This document shows positions 1 through 6,779 of a stretch of DNA of 19,164 bases, piece after piece. The position numbers and the translations under genes were made by a program. The first letter of the stretch is position 1, and each line of letters begins with the position of its first letter. The DNA comes from SAR202 cluster bacterium Io17-Chloro-G6. Lineage in GTDB: Bacteria > Chloroflexota > Dehalococcoidia > UBA3495. The notes beneath the pieces are model-generated. The model was not told the DNA's origin. It did not search any database and saw only the letters and a list, made by a program, of their open reading frames with translations. Location: contig MUCT01000014.1 in the NCBI GenBank assembly GCA_002816585.1, positions 1 to 19,164 on the forward strand, in the 5' to 3' direction.

Positions 1-163
1 CCACATCAACGAACTTGCGTATTGGAATAAGACCGCTACGTTCGCAGTATTCCTTGTAACGACCTTCCTGAGTCTCAAGGGAGTGGTGATTGTCGCCAGT
101 CTGACCGGGTGTGGAGACCCTCAAATAGCCTACAGCTCTTTTACTTGTTAGTGTAATATTCAA
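1..163 (-). CDS. Serine recombinase (integrase/resolvase family), N-terminal part, runs off the left edge
   Basis: This gene catalyses site-specific DNA recombination through a serine nucleophile; only its first 54 or so codons lie in the window. Reading leftward from a TTG at 163-161, the protein shows the typical resolvase-domain opening: AVGYLRVSTPGQ (about residues 10-21, catalytic Ser17 in the RVS motif), then SLETQE, then YCERSG and a V-x-VDV strand. An in-frame TAA lies just upstream of the TTG, so the start must lie at or after this codon. TTG is the best candidate, although no clear Shine-Dalgarno sequence precedes it. The gene points away from the tRNA fragment at 211-260. This layout, with the recombinase at the border of the element next to its attachment site, is common for integrated elements. 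Whether it is a large serine integrase or a short resolvase cannot be seen here. The family call is confident; the start is less so. Confidence 0.82.
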   Translation of the reverse strand, partial: MNITLTSKRAVGYLRVSTPGQTGDNHHSLETQEGRYKEYCERSGLIPIRKFVDV

Positions 164-194
164 GTGTTAGTATCTTCATCAGGCTGCCACAATT

Positions 195-216
195 GCGTGA
201 TACCATAATATCACGC
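195..216. repeat. Perfect 8-bp inverted repeat at the element/tRNA junction
   Basis: The arms GCGTGATA (195-202) and TATCACGC (209-216) are exact reverse complements around a 6-base spacer. The repeat sits between the recombinase start and the tRNA fragment, and its right arm reaches into the anticodon-stem position of the fragment. Serine integrases bind roughly palindromic half-sites around a short core, so this may be part of the recombinase binding site. It could instead be an operator for the recombinase gene. The palindrome is directly visible; its role is inference. Confidence 0.5.
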
Positions 217-260
217 TCGTGACGTAGAGGCCGGAGGTTCAAATCCTCTCACCCCGACCA
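211..260 (+). other. 3' part of a tRNA gene (anticodon arm to CCA), candidate attachment-site scar
   Basis: From the 3' end the sequence fits a tRNA: CCA at 258-260, discriminator A at 257, acceptor 3' strand CACCCCG (250-256), T stem GGAGG/CCTCT around the loop TTCAAAT (233-249), a 5-base variable loop AGGCC (228-232), anticodon 3' stem CGTAG (223-227) and a 7-base loop CTCGTGA (216-222). The 5' half is missing. Nothing resembling CGGGGTG plus a D arm occurs near 185, and the 5' anticodon strand pairs poorly. The literal anticodon is CGT (Thr). However, G37 and the implied CGGGGTG acceptor with A73 resemble tRNA-Pro, so identity is uncertain. A 3' tRNA fragment beside a recombinase gene is the usual mark of integration into a tRNA gene, with the intact copy expected at the other end of the element. 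Confidence 0.75.
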
Positions 261-287
261 ATTTTCCCTCAACCCACCATACCGGGC

Positions 288-309
288 CCGCGCCCAACCC
301 AGGGCGCGG
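288..309. repeat. GC-rich hairpin after the tRNA fragment
   Basis: CCGCGCCC (288-295) and GGGCGCGG (302-309) form a perfect 8-bp stem with a 6-base loop. No T-run follows, so it is not a standard intrinsic terminator. It may still be the former transcript end of the disrupted tRNA gene or a leader structure of the GGT gene. Confidence 0.35.
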
Positions 310-354
310 CTCAACATCTCCCACTACCGCAACGTATATTCTTAGGAGTTGAAC

Positions 355-2172
355 ATGGCCCGACAGCAAGCTGTCCATGAACTGGAACAAGGGGACATCG
401 ATCTGCCCGAAACCGGACGTCCGGTGGTCCGGTCCACCAAGGGAGTGATCTCCAGCGGCCACTACCTGACATCCATGGCCGGAATGCGGATGCTGCTGAA
501 CGGGGGCAACGCCTTCGATGCCATAGCCGCGGCCGGTTTCGCGGCGGCGGTTATCGAGCCCATCGCATCCTATTCCCTGGCGGCGGAGGGTGTGTTCATG
601 CTCTACGACTCGGCCAGCGAGGAAATGCTTTCTCTTAGCGGCCAGGGTGTCGCTCCCGGAAAGGCGACCGCAGATTTCTACAAGTCTCAGGGTTTGGACC
701 GAATACCCACCGGGCCTGGCGACAAAGCTCATCTCTCATTCACCGTTCCGGGTATCGTCGAGGCTTTCATATCCCTACTGGAACGCTACGGCAGTATGCC
801 AATCGACCAGGTATTGGCGCCGGCCATTGACTACGCCGAGAACGGTATCCCCCACTACGAATACATGCTGGAGCGGCTGAAGTCCCCCAGCACGCCCCAG
901 CAGTTCGACAATTACCCGCCGGGCGGCTGGGACGTGTTCTTCGACAACAAACAGGTCCCCCAGCCCGGCGCTCCTCTGGTCCAACCAGGCCTGGCCAACA
1001 CACTGAAAGCGATGGCATCCGCCGGCGTGTCCGGCGACCGGGTCGCAGGGCTGCAGGCGGCTCGGGATGTTTTCTACAAGGGCTCCGTCGCCAAGACGAT
1101 AGTGGATTCGTCCGCAAAAGTCGGCGGCATACTGTCCATGGACGACTTGGCCAATTACAAGAGCCAGTTCGGAGAGCCCGTCTCGACGACCTTCGCCGGC
1201 CACGAGATCTTGGGCCACGACTCTTGGAGCCAAGGCCCAATGCTCCAGCAAACGCTGAACATCCTGGAGAACTTCGACCTGAAGTCCATGGGCCACAATT
1301 CTCCTCAGTACATCCACACTGTCTCCGAGGCGTTGAAGTTGGTCTTCGGCGACCGCGAGGCCTTTTACGCCGACCCCGATTTCGCCGAAGTCCCGATCGA
1401 CGGTCTGCTATCCAAAGAGTACGCGGCCGAGCGGGCCCAGATGCTGGACCCAGAGGGCGCCTATCCCGAGCAGCGGGGCCCCGGCGACCCCTGGAAGTAC
1501 TCCAATGGCAGAGGCGCCGTGCCGGTCGCGGCTTCTCCAGCGCCCACCATCAATGGGACTTCAGGCAACGGCGCGTCCGACTCCTCATCCCATGAGGGCA
1601 CGACCCACGTGTCGGTGTTGGACGACCAGGGCAACATGGTCTGCGGCACCATCAGCGGGGGAGCATTCGCCAAGTCGGTATTCTTTCCCGAATTGGGCTG
1701 TGCTTTAAGCACCCGGATCGAGATGTTCAATTGCGAAGAGGGTCACCCCAACGTGGTGGAACCCGGGAAGCGGCCCCGCACGACGTTGATCAACTACCTA
1801 GCCCGCAAAGACGGCCAGCCGGTCATGACCGTCGGCTGCCCCGGCGGCGACAATCAGGCGCAGGCCAATGTGCAATTGGTTCTGAACGTGTTGGTTTTTG
1901 GCATGGACCCCCAGCAGGCAGTGGAAGCGCCCCGGTTCGCCAGCCAGAGCGTCGTAAACTCCTTCTACCCCCACACCTATCTTCCGGGGCGGTTGGACCT
2001 GGAACCGGGCATCCCTGAAAGCACCGCCGACGCCCTAAGGGCAATGGGCCACGATATCGACCGGGCCGCCAACTGCGGCCTGGGAGCAACAGTGTCGGCA
2101 AGAGACCCTCGGACCGGCTACCTGAGCACCGGCGGAGACCCCCGCCGCGCCTGCTACGCCATCGGCCTCTAA
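355..2172 (+). CDS. Gamma-glutamyltransferase (GGT) family protein, apparently cytoplasmic
   Basis: GGT-family enzymes are N-terminal-nucleophile hydrolases that cleave or transfer gamma-glutamyl groups and mature by autocleavage. The 605-residue protein has the family's N-terminal GGNAFDAI motif, a catalytic TTHVSVLD motif with the expected nucleophile at Thr416 (first Thr of the pair), and a late GCPGGDNQ segment that corresponds to the GG oxyanion region. I chose ATG 355 because a TAGGAG ribosome site (343-348) lies 6 bases upstream; a TTG at 349 would be too close to it. There is no signal peptide, whereas classic GGTs such as the E. coli enzyme are periplasmic, so this is probably an intracellular GGT-like amidase or acylase. 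A low-complexity Ser/Gly/Ala stretch precedes the catalytic Thr, near the autocleavage site. The gene stands alone on this strand between the element border and its own terminator. The substrate is unknown. Confidence 0.92.
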   Translation: MARQQAVHELEQGDIDLPETGRPVVRSTKGVISSGHYLTSMAGMRMLLNGGNAFDAIAAAGFAAAVIEPIASYSLAAEGVFMLYDSASEEMLSLSGQGVAPGKATADFYKSQGLDRIPTGPGDKAHLSFTVPGIVEAFISLLERYGSMPIDQVLAPAIDYAENGIPHYEYMLERLKSPSTPQQFDNYPPGGWDVFFDNKQVPQPGAPLVQPGLANTLKAMASAGVSGDRVAGLQAARDVFYKGSVAKTIVDSSAKVGGILSMDDLANYKSQFGEPVSTTFAGHEILGHDSWSQGPMLQQTLNILENFDLKSMGHNSPQYIHTVSEALKLVFGDREAFYADPDFAEVPIDGLLSKEYAAERAQMLDPEGAYPEQRGPGDPWKYSNGRGAVPVAASPAPTINGTSGNGASDSSSHEGTTHVSVLDDQGNMVCGTISGGAFAKSVFFPELGCALSTRIEMFNCEEGHPNVVEPGKRPRTTLINYLARKDGQPVMTVGCPGGDNQAQANVQLVLNVLVFGMDPQQAVEAPRFASQSVVNSFYPHTYLPGRLDLEPGIPESTADALRAMGHDIDRAANCGLGATVSARDPRTGYLSTGGDPRRACYAIGL

Positions 2173-2199
2173 GCGGTACCACCGCAATTAAAAATAAAA

Positions 2200-2229
2200 G
2201 CCCCAGCCGAAATTGGCTGGGGCTTTTTT
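2200..2229. terminator. Bidirectional intrinsic terminator after the GGT gene
   Basis: GCCCCAGCC (2200-2208) and GGCTGGGGC (2215-2223) form a perfect 9-bp stem with loop GAAATT, followed by six T on the + strand. An A-rich tract just upstream (2187-2199) supplies a U-tract for the opposite strand. It therefore suits the converging GGT and MetE-like genes. Confidence 0.9.
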
Positions 2230-2385
2230 GATTTCCCGCGTGGTGATTACCAGCCTCCGGTCGTTCCGGAGCAGGCCAGAACCCAGAGATGCTGCTTTGC
2301 AGCTTTGTATTTACGCCATCGCCTCGGCCCTCTGCCCCTCAGATGCAAGCCCGACATCAGCACAAAGGTGACTTACGCCAGGCGG

Positions 2386-2413
2386 CTGGATTCCAGCTTC
2401 CGCTGGAATGACG
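2386..2413. repeat. REP-like palindromic element
   Basis: ATTCCAGC (2390-2397) and GCTGGAAT (2402-2409) are exact inverted arms with a TTCC loop, flanked by CTGG and GACG. Elements of the form CTGGATTCC...GGAATGACG are widespread dispersed intergenic repeats in bacteria. Two further small hairpins lie just left of it: CTCCGG/CCGGAG at 2255-2271 and GCTGC/GCAGC at 2291-2303. No gene is seen between 2230 and 2454. Only one copy is visible in the window, so the repeat status rests on its form. Confidence 0.5.
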
Positions 2414-2454
2414 AAGGCTGCCTCGATGGGGTCTCGCGGGCAAATCGGCTCCGC

Positions 2455-3469
2455 TCACCTCAATCGGTCCCTAACCAGCTCCACCCCTTGCGTCATGGCC
2501 CGGAGCTTTGCGAATGCCACGTGTCTGGGCAGGTATTTCATGCCGCAGTCGGGGTCAGCATCAGCCGTTCGGGTGGCAGGTAGTTCAGCGCTACCCTGAC
2601 CCTGGCGGCGACGCCTTCCGGAGATTCGATAGCGAGAACGCCCAGGACTATGATCTTGCTGGGCAGTTCGGCCAATACTGAAAGGTCGAGGTTTGGCTGC
2701 GCCGATTCGATGGATATCAGGTTGACCGCCGAATCCTCCAATTCAGCTAAGAACGCGTACTCGGACGGTTTGTTTTTGACCATCGACGCGTACCCAAAAC
2801 ACAGATGCAGGCCAGTGGCGCCGCTCACACCCTCCAGGGCCTTGTTGATGGCCTGGACGCCAAAGTCTCTTGCGTCGGCGGCGTGCGCCTGGAGCCAGGG
2901 GTCGTCTAACTGGACTACGTCGGCCTCAGCTTCAAACAGCGCCCGCACCTCCTGGTTCACCGCTACGGCGTAGTCCATGGCCAGCGACGCCCGGTCTGGG
3001 TAATACTCGTTCTGAGCCTGCTGGGACATGGTGAACGGACCTGGCACGGTCACCTTGATCGGGTTGGTGGTGTTGGCCCGCAGGAACTCCACGTCGCGCA
3101 CCTGCACAGGACGGTTGCGCTTGATGGGGCCGACGACCCTCGGCACCACGGTGGGTTGGCCGCTCCTTCCAGTGACCTGGCCGGGACTATCGATGTCAAC
3201 GCCGTCCAGGGCGGTGGCGAACCGGTTGGAGTAGCTCTCCCGCCTGATCTCACCATCCGATATCAAGTCCACGCCGGCACGTTCCATCGCTCGCATGGCC
3301 AGCAGGGTGGCGTCGTCTTGGGCTGACTCCAAGTATGCTTCGGGAATCCGCCAAAGTTCGGCGTGGCGCACCCGGGGCACTCCGCGTGGGTCAGCGCCTC
3401 CCGGTCGATCAGCCAATCGGGTTGCGGATAGCTGCCGACGACCGTGGTCCCGAGAAAATTCTCGTCCAT
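2455..3469 (-). pseudogene. Cobalamin-independent methionine synthase (MetE C-terminal-like) family gene, two single-base gaps
   Basis: The family transfers a methyl group to a thiol by means of a zinc site. The true start is ATG 3469 (MDENFLGTTVVGSYPQPDWL), with AAGGAG five bases upstream. The reading frame then breaks twice. Near 3380-3390 it moves from ...DREALTH to GVPRVRHAELW. At the G-run 2551-2554 it ends falsely (stop at 2538) instead of reading PDCGMKYLPRHVAFAKL to the TGA at 2455-2457. Adding one base at each site gives a continuous 338-residue protein, a normal size for the short MetE-like families. The zinc-ligand pattern is otherwise kept: H-L-C in LHLCFGY, Glu in ISIESAQ, and the last Cys in PDCG beyond the second break. 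Both breaks are one base missing beside G or C runs, so sequencing error is as likely as real decay. The terminator at 3486-3522 separates it from the VOC gene upstream. Confidence 0.85.
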
Positions 3470-3485
3470 CTTTGCTCCTTGGCCA

Positions 3486-3522
3486 ATAAAAAGTAAAAAG
3501 CCCCCGCCTAACGGCGAGGGCT
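3486..3522 (-). terminator. Intrinsic terminator of the VOC gene
   Basis: On the minus strand AGCCCTCGCC and GGCGGGGGCT pair over 10 bp (one T-G wobble) around a GTTA loop, followed by a T-rich tract interrupted by AC. It lies 25 bases past the VOC stop and just before the MetE-like ribosome site, so the two genes are probably separate transcription units. Confidence 0.85.
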
Positions 3523-3546
3523 GGCCTCTGATGTTTCCCAGGGATT

Positions 3547-4107
3547 CTAGTCGCTGATGAGAGCAGGCTCGGGCGACCTCGAACTGATTCGGCCCTGGAT
3601 GTAATTGTCTCCGAGCCACTTTTCGATGGAGATCTCGGCACGTTCTTGCATGGAGACGTCATCCTCATTGCCAACGTCCCGCGTGAGACAGCAAAACTCC
3701 AGCGATATCCCATTGGGGTCCTTCAAATAGATGGACTGGGCCCATTCATGGTCAACTATATCGGTGACCGTCTGTCCCTTCTCGATTAACTCCACGCGTT
3801 TGGCTTCCAGCGCCGCTACCGAGCCAGCTTCGAACGCAAAGTGATAGAACGGTCCTGGGACTCCCAGTCCTTCGTTGATGCCGGCGTCGTACTGCGCCGG
3901 TATTGCAGCCACATCCCTGGGCTCCATGAACGCGATTAGCTGGTCATGTCCCACGTCGAAGAACATGTGGCGTACGCGCCCGCCCTCTTTGATCTTGATG
4001 ATGTCGCAGCGCACCGCTTTGAAACCGAGAACGTTCTCGTAGAAATCCCGGGTCTTGTCCAGGTCGAGAGTGGAGAGACCGATGTGAGAGAACCCTTTGT
4101 TGGACAT
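3547..4107 (-). CDS. VOC superfamily protein (glyoxalase / extradiol dioxygenase fold)
   Basis: The 186-residue protein shows two beta-alpha-beta-beta-beta modules of the vicinal oxygen chelate fold. Likely metal ligands are His8 (FSHIGLST), His89 (FYHFAFE) and Glu137 (SLEFCC). The second module ends with YLKDPNGISLEF, the hallmark of glyoxalase/bleomycin-resistance/dioxygenase proteins. Members act as dioxygenases, glyoxalases, epimerases or isomerases, and the sequence does not decide which. After the fold there is a tail of about 45 mostly polar residues. ATG 4107 is preceded by GGAGGG at a good distance. The gene is followed by a strong terminator. The family call is sure; the reaction is unknown. 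Confidence 0.88.
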   Translation of the reverse strand: MSNKGFSHIGLSTLDLDKTRDFYENVLGFKAVRCDIIKIKEGGRVRHMFFDVGHDQLIAFMEPRDVAAIPAQYDAGINEGLGVPGPFYHFAFEAGSVAALEAKRVELIEKGQTVTDIVDHEWAQSIYLKDPNGISLEFCCLTRDVGNEDDVSMQERAEISIEKWLGDNYIQGRISSRSPEPALISD

Positions 4108-4266
4108 GATCGCCCTCCTGCAACAGTGACTTTGGATAAAAGTTTAGGTGCGGCAAATATCCTCGTCAATCAACGGGGATAACCTGATGTTCTAGCTTGC
4201 GCAGTATTCGATTCACGAAGTCGTTGGAAATTATGGCGGGTTTCTCGGCCAACCTACTTCCGAGGC

Positions 4267-5349
4267 CTAATCAAACATCATGACGCTTCGGGCCACTGAG
4301 CCTTCTTTCATGTATCCGAAGGCATCGTTGACGTCTTCCAGCTTGAGACGGCGGCTTACCAACTCGTCCAGTTTTAGCCGGCCCTGCTGGTAGAAATCGA
4401 TGTAGCGGGGCATGTCCACACGGAAATGGTTGGAGCCCATGCTACTGCCCTGGATGCGCTTCTCCCTTAGAAAAGACGGCCCGTCCAACTCTATCTTGAC
4501 ACCCTGAGGAATCATGCCGATGATGGTGGCGGTGCCGCCGGACCGCAGTATTCCAAAGGCCTGTTCCGCAGTTTCCTTCTTGCCGATGGCCTCGAAAGAG
4601 TAGTCCACTCCGCCGTTGGTCAAATCCTTGATCCGGGCTTCAACGTCGCCGGTGGAGGCGTCGACCACATCGGTGGCGCCGAACTCCCGAGCCAGGGTTA
4701 GTTTGTCTTCGACGGCGTCGACGGCGATGACTCGCAGCGCGCCCGCCAACCGGGCGCCCTGTATGGCATTCAGTCCCACCCCGCCGCAGCCGATGACCGC
4801 CACCGTGCTTCCCGGCTCCACCTTGGCCGTGTTCATGGCCGCTCCCAGCCCGGTGGTTGCCCCGCAGCCGATCAGGGCCATCTGCTCGAAGCCGATGTCC
4901 TGCTCAATCTTCACCAACGAATTTTCGTGGACCAGCATCATCTCTGCGTAGGCGCCCAGGTTGGCAAATTGTGTCACGGGTTTCCCACTCTGGCTGAGGC
5001 GCGGCGTCTCATCTGGGCCTCTCACCAGTCCCGTCCGGGAGCAGAGCACGGGCCGGCCGGTGGTGCAGCGCTCGCACTGGCCACAGAACACCGACAGACA
5101 ACAAATAACCCGGTCGCCGGGGGCCACGTAGTCCACCAGGCCGCCCACGGCCTCCACCGTCCCAGCGGCTTCGTGGCCCAGGACCGCCGGCATGGTGATG
5201 GCGTAGAGTCCTTCGACGAAATGCAGGTCACTGTGGCAGACGCCCGAGGCCCGGGTGCGCACCAAGACCTCCCTGGGGCCGGGCAACGCGACGTCGACCT
5301 CTTCCATCTGCAATGGTTGGTTTACCTCATGCAACACGGCTGCTTTCAT
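4267..5349 (-). CDS. Zinc-dependent alcohol dehydrogenase, MDR superfamily (class III-like)
   Basis: This is a medium-chain dehydrogenase/reductase that oxidises an alcohol or reduces an aldehyde with a nicotinamide cofactor. The 360-residue protein has catalytic zinc ligands Cys38 (SGVCHSD), His59-Glu60 (LGHEAAG) and Cys162 (IGCGATTG). A structural zinc set is at Cys89, Cys92, Cys95 and Cys103. The Rossmann motif GCGGVG spans residues 187-192, and Asp211 at the end of the second strand favours NAD over NADP. Length and the CGATTG motif resemble the class III/formaldehyde dehydrogenase branch. ATG 5349 has an AGGAG about 9 bases upstream. It lies about 80 bases downstream of the TldE gene on the same strand, with an inverted repeat between them. 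The substrate is not predictable. Confidence 0.92.
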   Translation of the reverse strand: MKAAVLHEVNQPLQMEEVDVALPGPREVLVRTRASGVCHSDLHFVEGLYAITMPAVLGHEAAGTVEAVGGLVDYVAPGDRVICCLSVFCGQCERCTTGRPVLCSRTGLVRGPDETPRLSQSGKPVTQFANLGAYAEMMLVHENSLVKIEQDIGFEQMALIGCGATTGLGAAMNTAKVEPGSTVAVIGCGGVGLNAIQGARLAGALRVIAVDAVEDKLTLAREFGATDVVDASTGDVEARIKDLTNGGVDYSFEAIGKKETAEQAFGILRSGGTATIIGMIPQGVKIELDGPSFLREKRIQGSSMGSNHFRVDMPRYIDFYQQGRLKLDELVSRRLKLEDVNDAFGYMKEGSVARSVMMFD

Positions 5350-5383
5350 GGCTAACCACTCCTATAATCCTTTGTTGGTTGAT

Positions 5384-5420
5384 ACTTGAGGTGACATGAT
5401 ACGCCGGTCTGCCCTCAAGT
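5384..5420. repeat. Inverted repeat between the TldE and alcohol dehydrogenase genes
   Basis: ACTTGAGG (5384-5391) and CCTCAAGT (5413-5420) are perfect 8-base arms separated by 21 bases. The spacing fits an operator for a dimeric regulator of the dehydrogenase better than a terminator, as there is no T-run. No regulator gene is adjacent, so the role is open. Confidence 0.4.
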
Positions 5421-5429
5421 GGCGAACCC

Positions 5430-6779
5430 TTAAACAGTAACGCCGGTGAAGTTGAAGCTGCTCAGTTTCAGGGCCGGCACCCTGGTGGCGAACCCGACCT
5501 CATTCAGGACCAGTTTGGACTCGCGGCCAACGAGTTCAACCCCAGCCAGAGCGTCCACATAGGATTGGGTGAAACGCAGGTCCTTGACCGGGTGGGTGAT
5601 CTGGCCGTCCTCGATCATGAAGGTGCCGTCCCGGGTCATCCCCGTCATGACGCAGCCCTTGGTGTGGGCCAAACGCGTGTAGAAGAAACGGGTGATGTAC
5701 AGTCCTCGTTGAGTGGAGCCAATGAGCTGTTCCAGAGACGAGTCTCCTTCCTGCATGAACAGATTGCTGGCGATGGGGCCTCCGGTGAAATAGGCCTGAT
5801 GGCCCGTGGAGACCCTTCCCTCTTTACCGGCGGTGTAGGAGTTGTGGACCGGGGTGTTCACCACCCCTTGTGTGATTATCTCCACCCGTTGGCGGGGCAC
5901 GCCCTCGGCGTCGAAGGGCAGCGGCCAACCGTCGGCGGCAGAGCCGTCGTCCCAAACGGTGATGCTGGGGCTCATCGCTTGGCTGCCTTGTTGCCTGTCA
6001 ACGCCAATAAAGTCGTTCATCCAGCTACGGCCTTCCTGGACCGCCTGGGCCCCCATGCCGTAGAGGCTTAGGGCTTCTAAAATGTCATCCACCGCATAGG
6101 TGTCGAGCACCACCGGGTAGCGGCCGGGTTCGATGGCCACCGGGTCTCGGCCGTCCACGGCTTTCGACACCGCCTCCCTCCCCAATGCGTCGGTATCCAG
6201 GTCGGCAAGACGCCATGAGCCGCCCTTGGCCCAGCCAGCCGAGGTGCCGCTCATAGTATTGATGATCAGGCCCGCGAAGGTCCCTGCGTGGTAGGCCCTA
6301 ACGCCCCGGCTGCTGACCACGGCAGTCTCCTGCACCCCCGTGCGGCAGGCGCCGGACACGTTCAGGTTATGTTCTCTGCCCTGGAGGCAGACTCCCTGGA
6401 CGATCTTGGCCCTGTTTTCCGGACTGCAACCGGCCGTGGCCTCATCCCAACTGTTGACGCTGTCCGCTACCGACGGCTCCGGAAGACCGATAAATTCCGG
6501 GTCTTCCGGCATAAGTAGTGCGTTCTGGTGTGCGGCCTCAATCGCCCTTTGGACGCCAGCGTCGCTGAGGTCATTGGTGGTGGCCCGGCCCATCCGTTTC
6601 CCCGCCACCGAGCGGATGTTCACCGTGATGTTGCTATGAGCCACGTTCTGATGGATGGCCCCTCCGGCGAAACGAGACAATCCCAGGTCTTGAGCGCTGA
6701 GGTAGATGTCGGTTTCCCCGGCATTGGAGTAGCCCAATGCTTTATCCGACAGGGCCAGTGCGGCCTGCCGCCCCATCAT
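5430..6779 (-). CDS. TldE/PmbA-like subunit of a TldD-TldE metalloprotease
   Basis: TldE is the subunit without the zinc motif; with TldD it forms a heterodimeric protease that degrades or trims unfolded or modified peptides. The 449-residue protein (MMGRQAALALSDKALGY...) matches the PmbA/TldD fold. It has an N-terminal domain with the LGLSRFAGGAIHQNV strand region, and a C-terminal domain containing the VLDTYAVDDILEAL, GVPRQRVEIITQGVV and MTGMTRDGTFMIEDGQI stretches. No HExxxH motif is seen, as expected for TldE. The open frame extends upstream to 6908, but that part overlaps TldD and is unrelated to the family. ATG 6779 overlaps the TldD stop by four bases (ATGA), which suggests translational coupling; the next ATG at 6776 is an alternative. 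Confidence 0.9.
   Translation of the reverse strand: MMGRQAALALSDKALGYSNAGETDIYLSAQDLGLSRFAGGAIHQNVAHSNITVNIRSVAGKRMGRATTNDLSDAGVQRAIEAAHQNALLMPEDPEFIGLPEPSVADSVNSWDEATAGCSPENRAKIVQGVCLQGREHNLNVSGACRTGVQETAVVSSRGVRAYHAGTFAGLIINTMSGTSAGWAKGGSWRLADLDTDALGREAVSKAVDGRDPVAIEPGRYPVVLDTYAVDDILEALSLYGMGAQAVQEGRSWMNDFIGVDRQQGSQAMSPSITVWDDGSAADGWPLPFDAEGVPRQRVEIITQGVVNTPVHNSYTAGKEGRVSTGHQAYFTGGPIASNLFMQEGDSSLEQLIGSTQRGLYITRFFYTRLAHTKGCVMTGMTRDGTFMIEDGQITHPVKDLRFTQSYVDALAGVELVGRESKLVLNEVGFATRVPALKLSSFNFTGVTV

Noticed and set aside
185..260. A complete tRNA or the end of a tmRNA
   Set aside because: No matching 5' acceptor strand, D arm or tmRNA-like start occurs upstream, and the recombinase gene takes up the space.
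211..732. Open frame of 173 codons on the minus strand ending in a GFEPPAS peptide
   Set aside because: It overlaps the GGT gene start, and its C-terminal peptide is the well-known false translation of the antisense strand of a tRNA 3' end.
2538..2540. TGA in the MetE-like gene as a second selenocysteine codon
   Set aside because: The frame after this TGA does not continue the protein; the family sequence continues only after a one-base shift, and the zinc-ligand Cys is encoded normally there.
3470..3713. Upstream extension of the MetE-like frame to 3713
   Set aside because: It runs through the VOC gene's end and its terminator in another frame; the real N-terminus lies in the frame starting at 3469.
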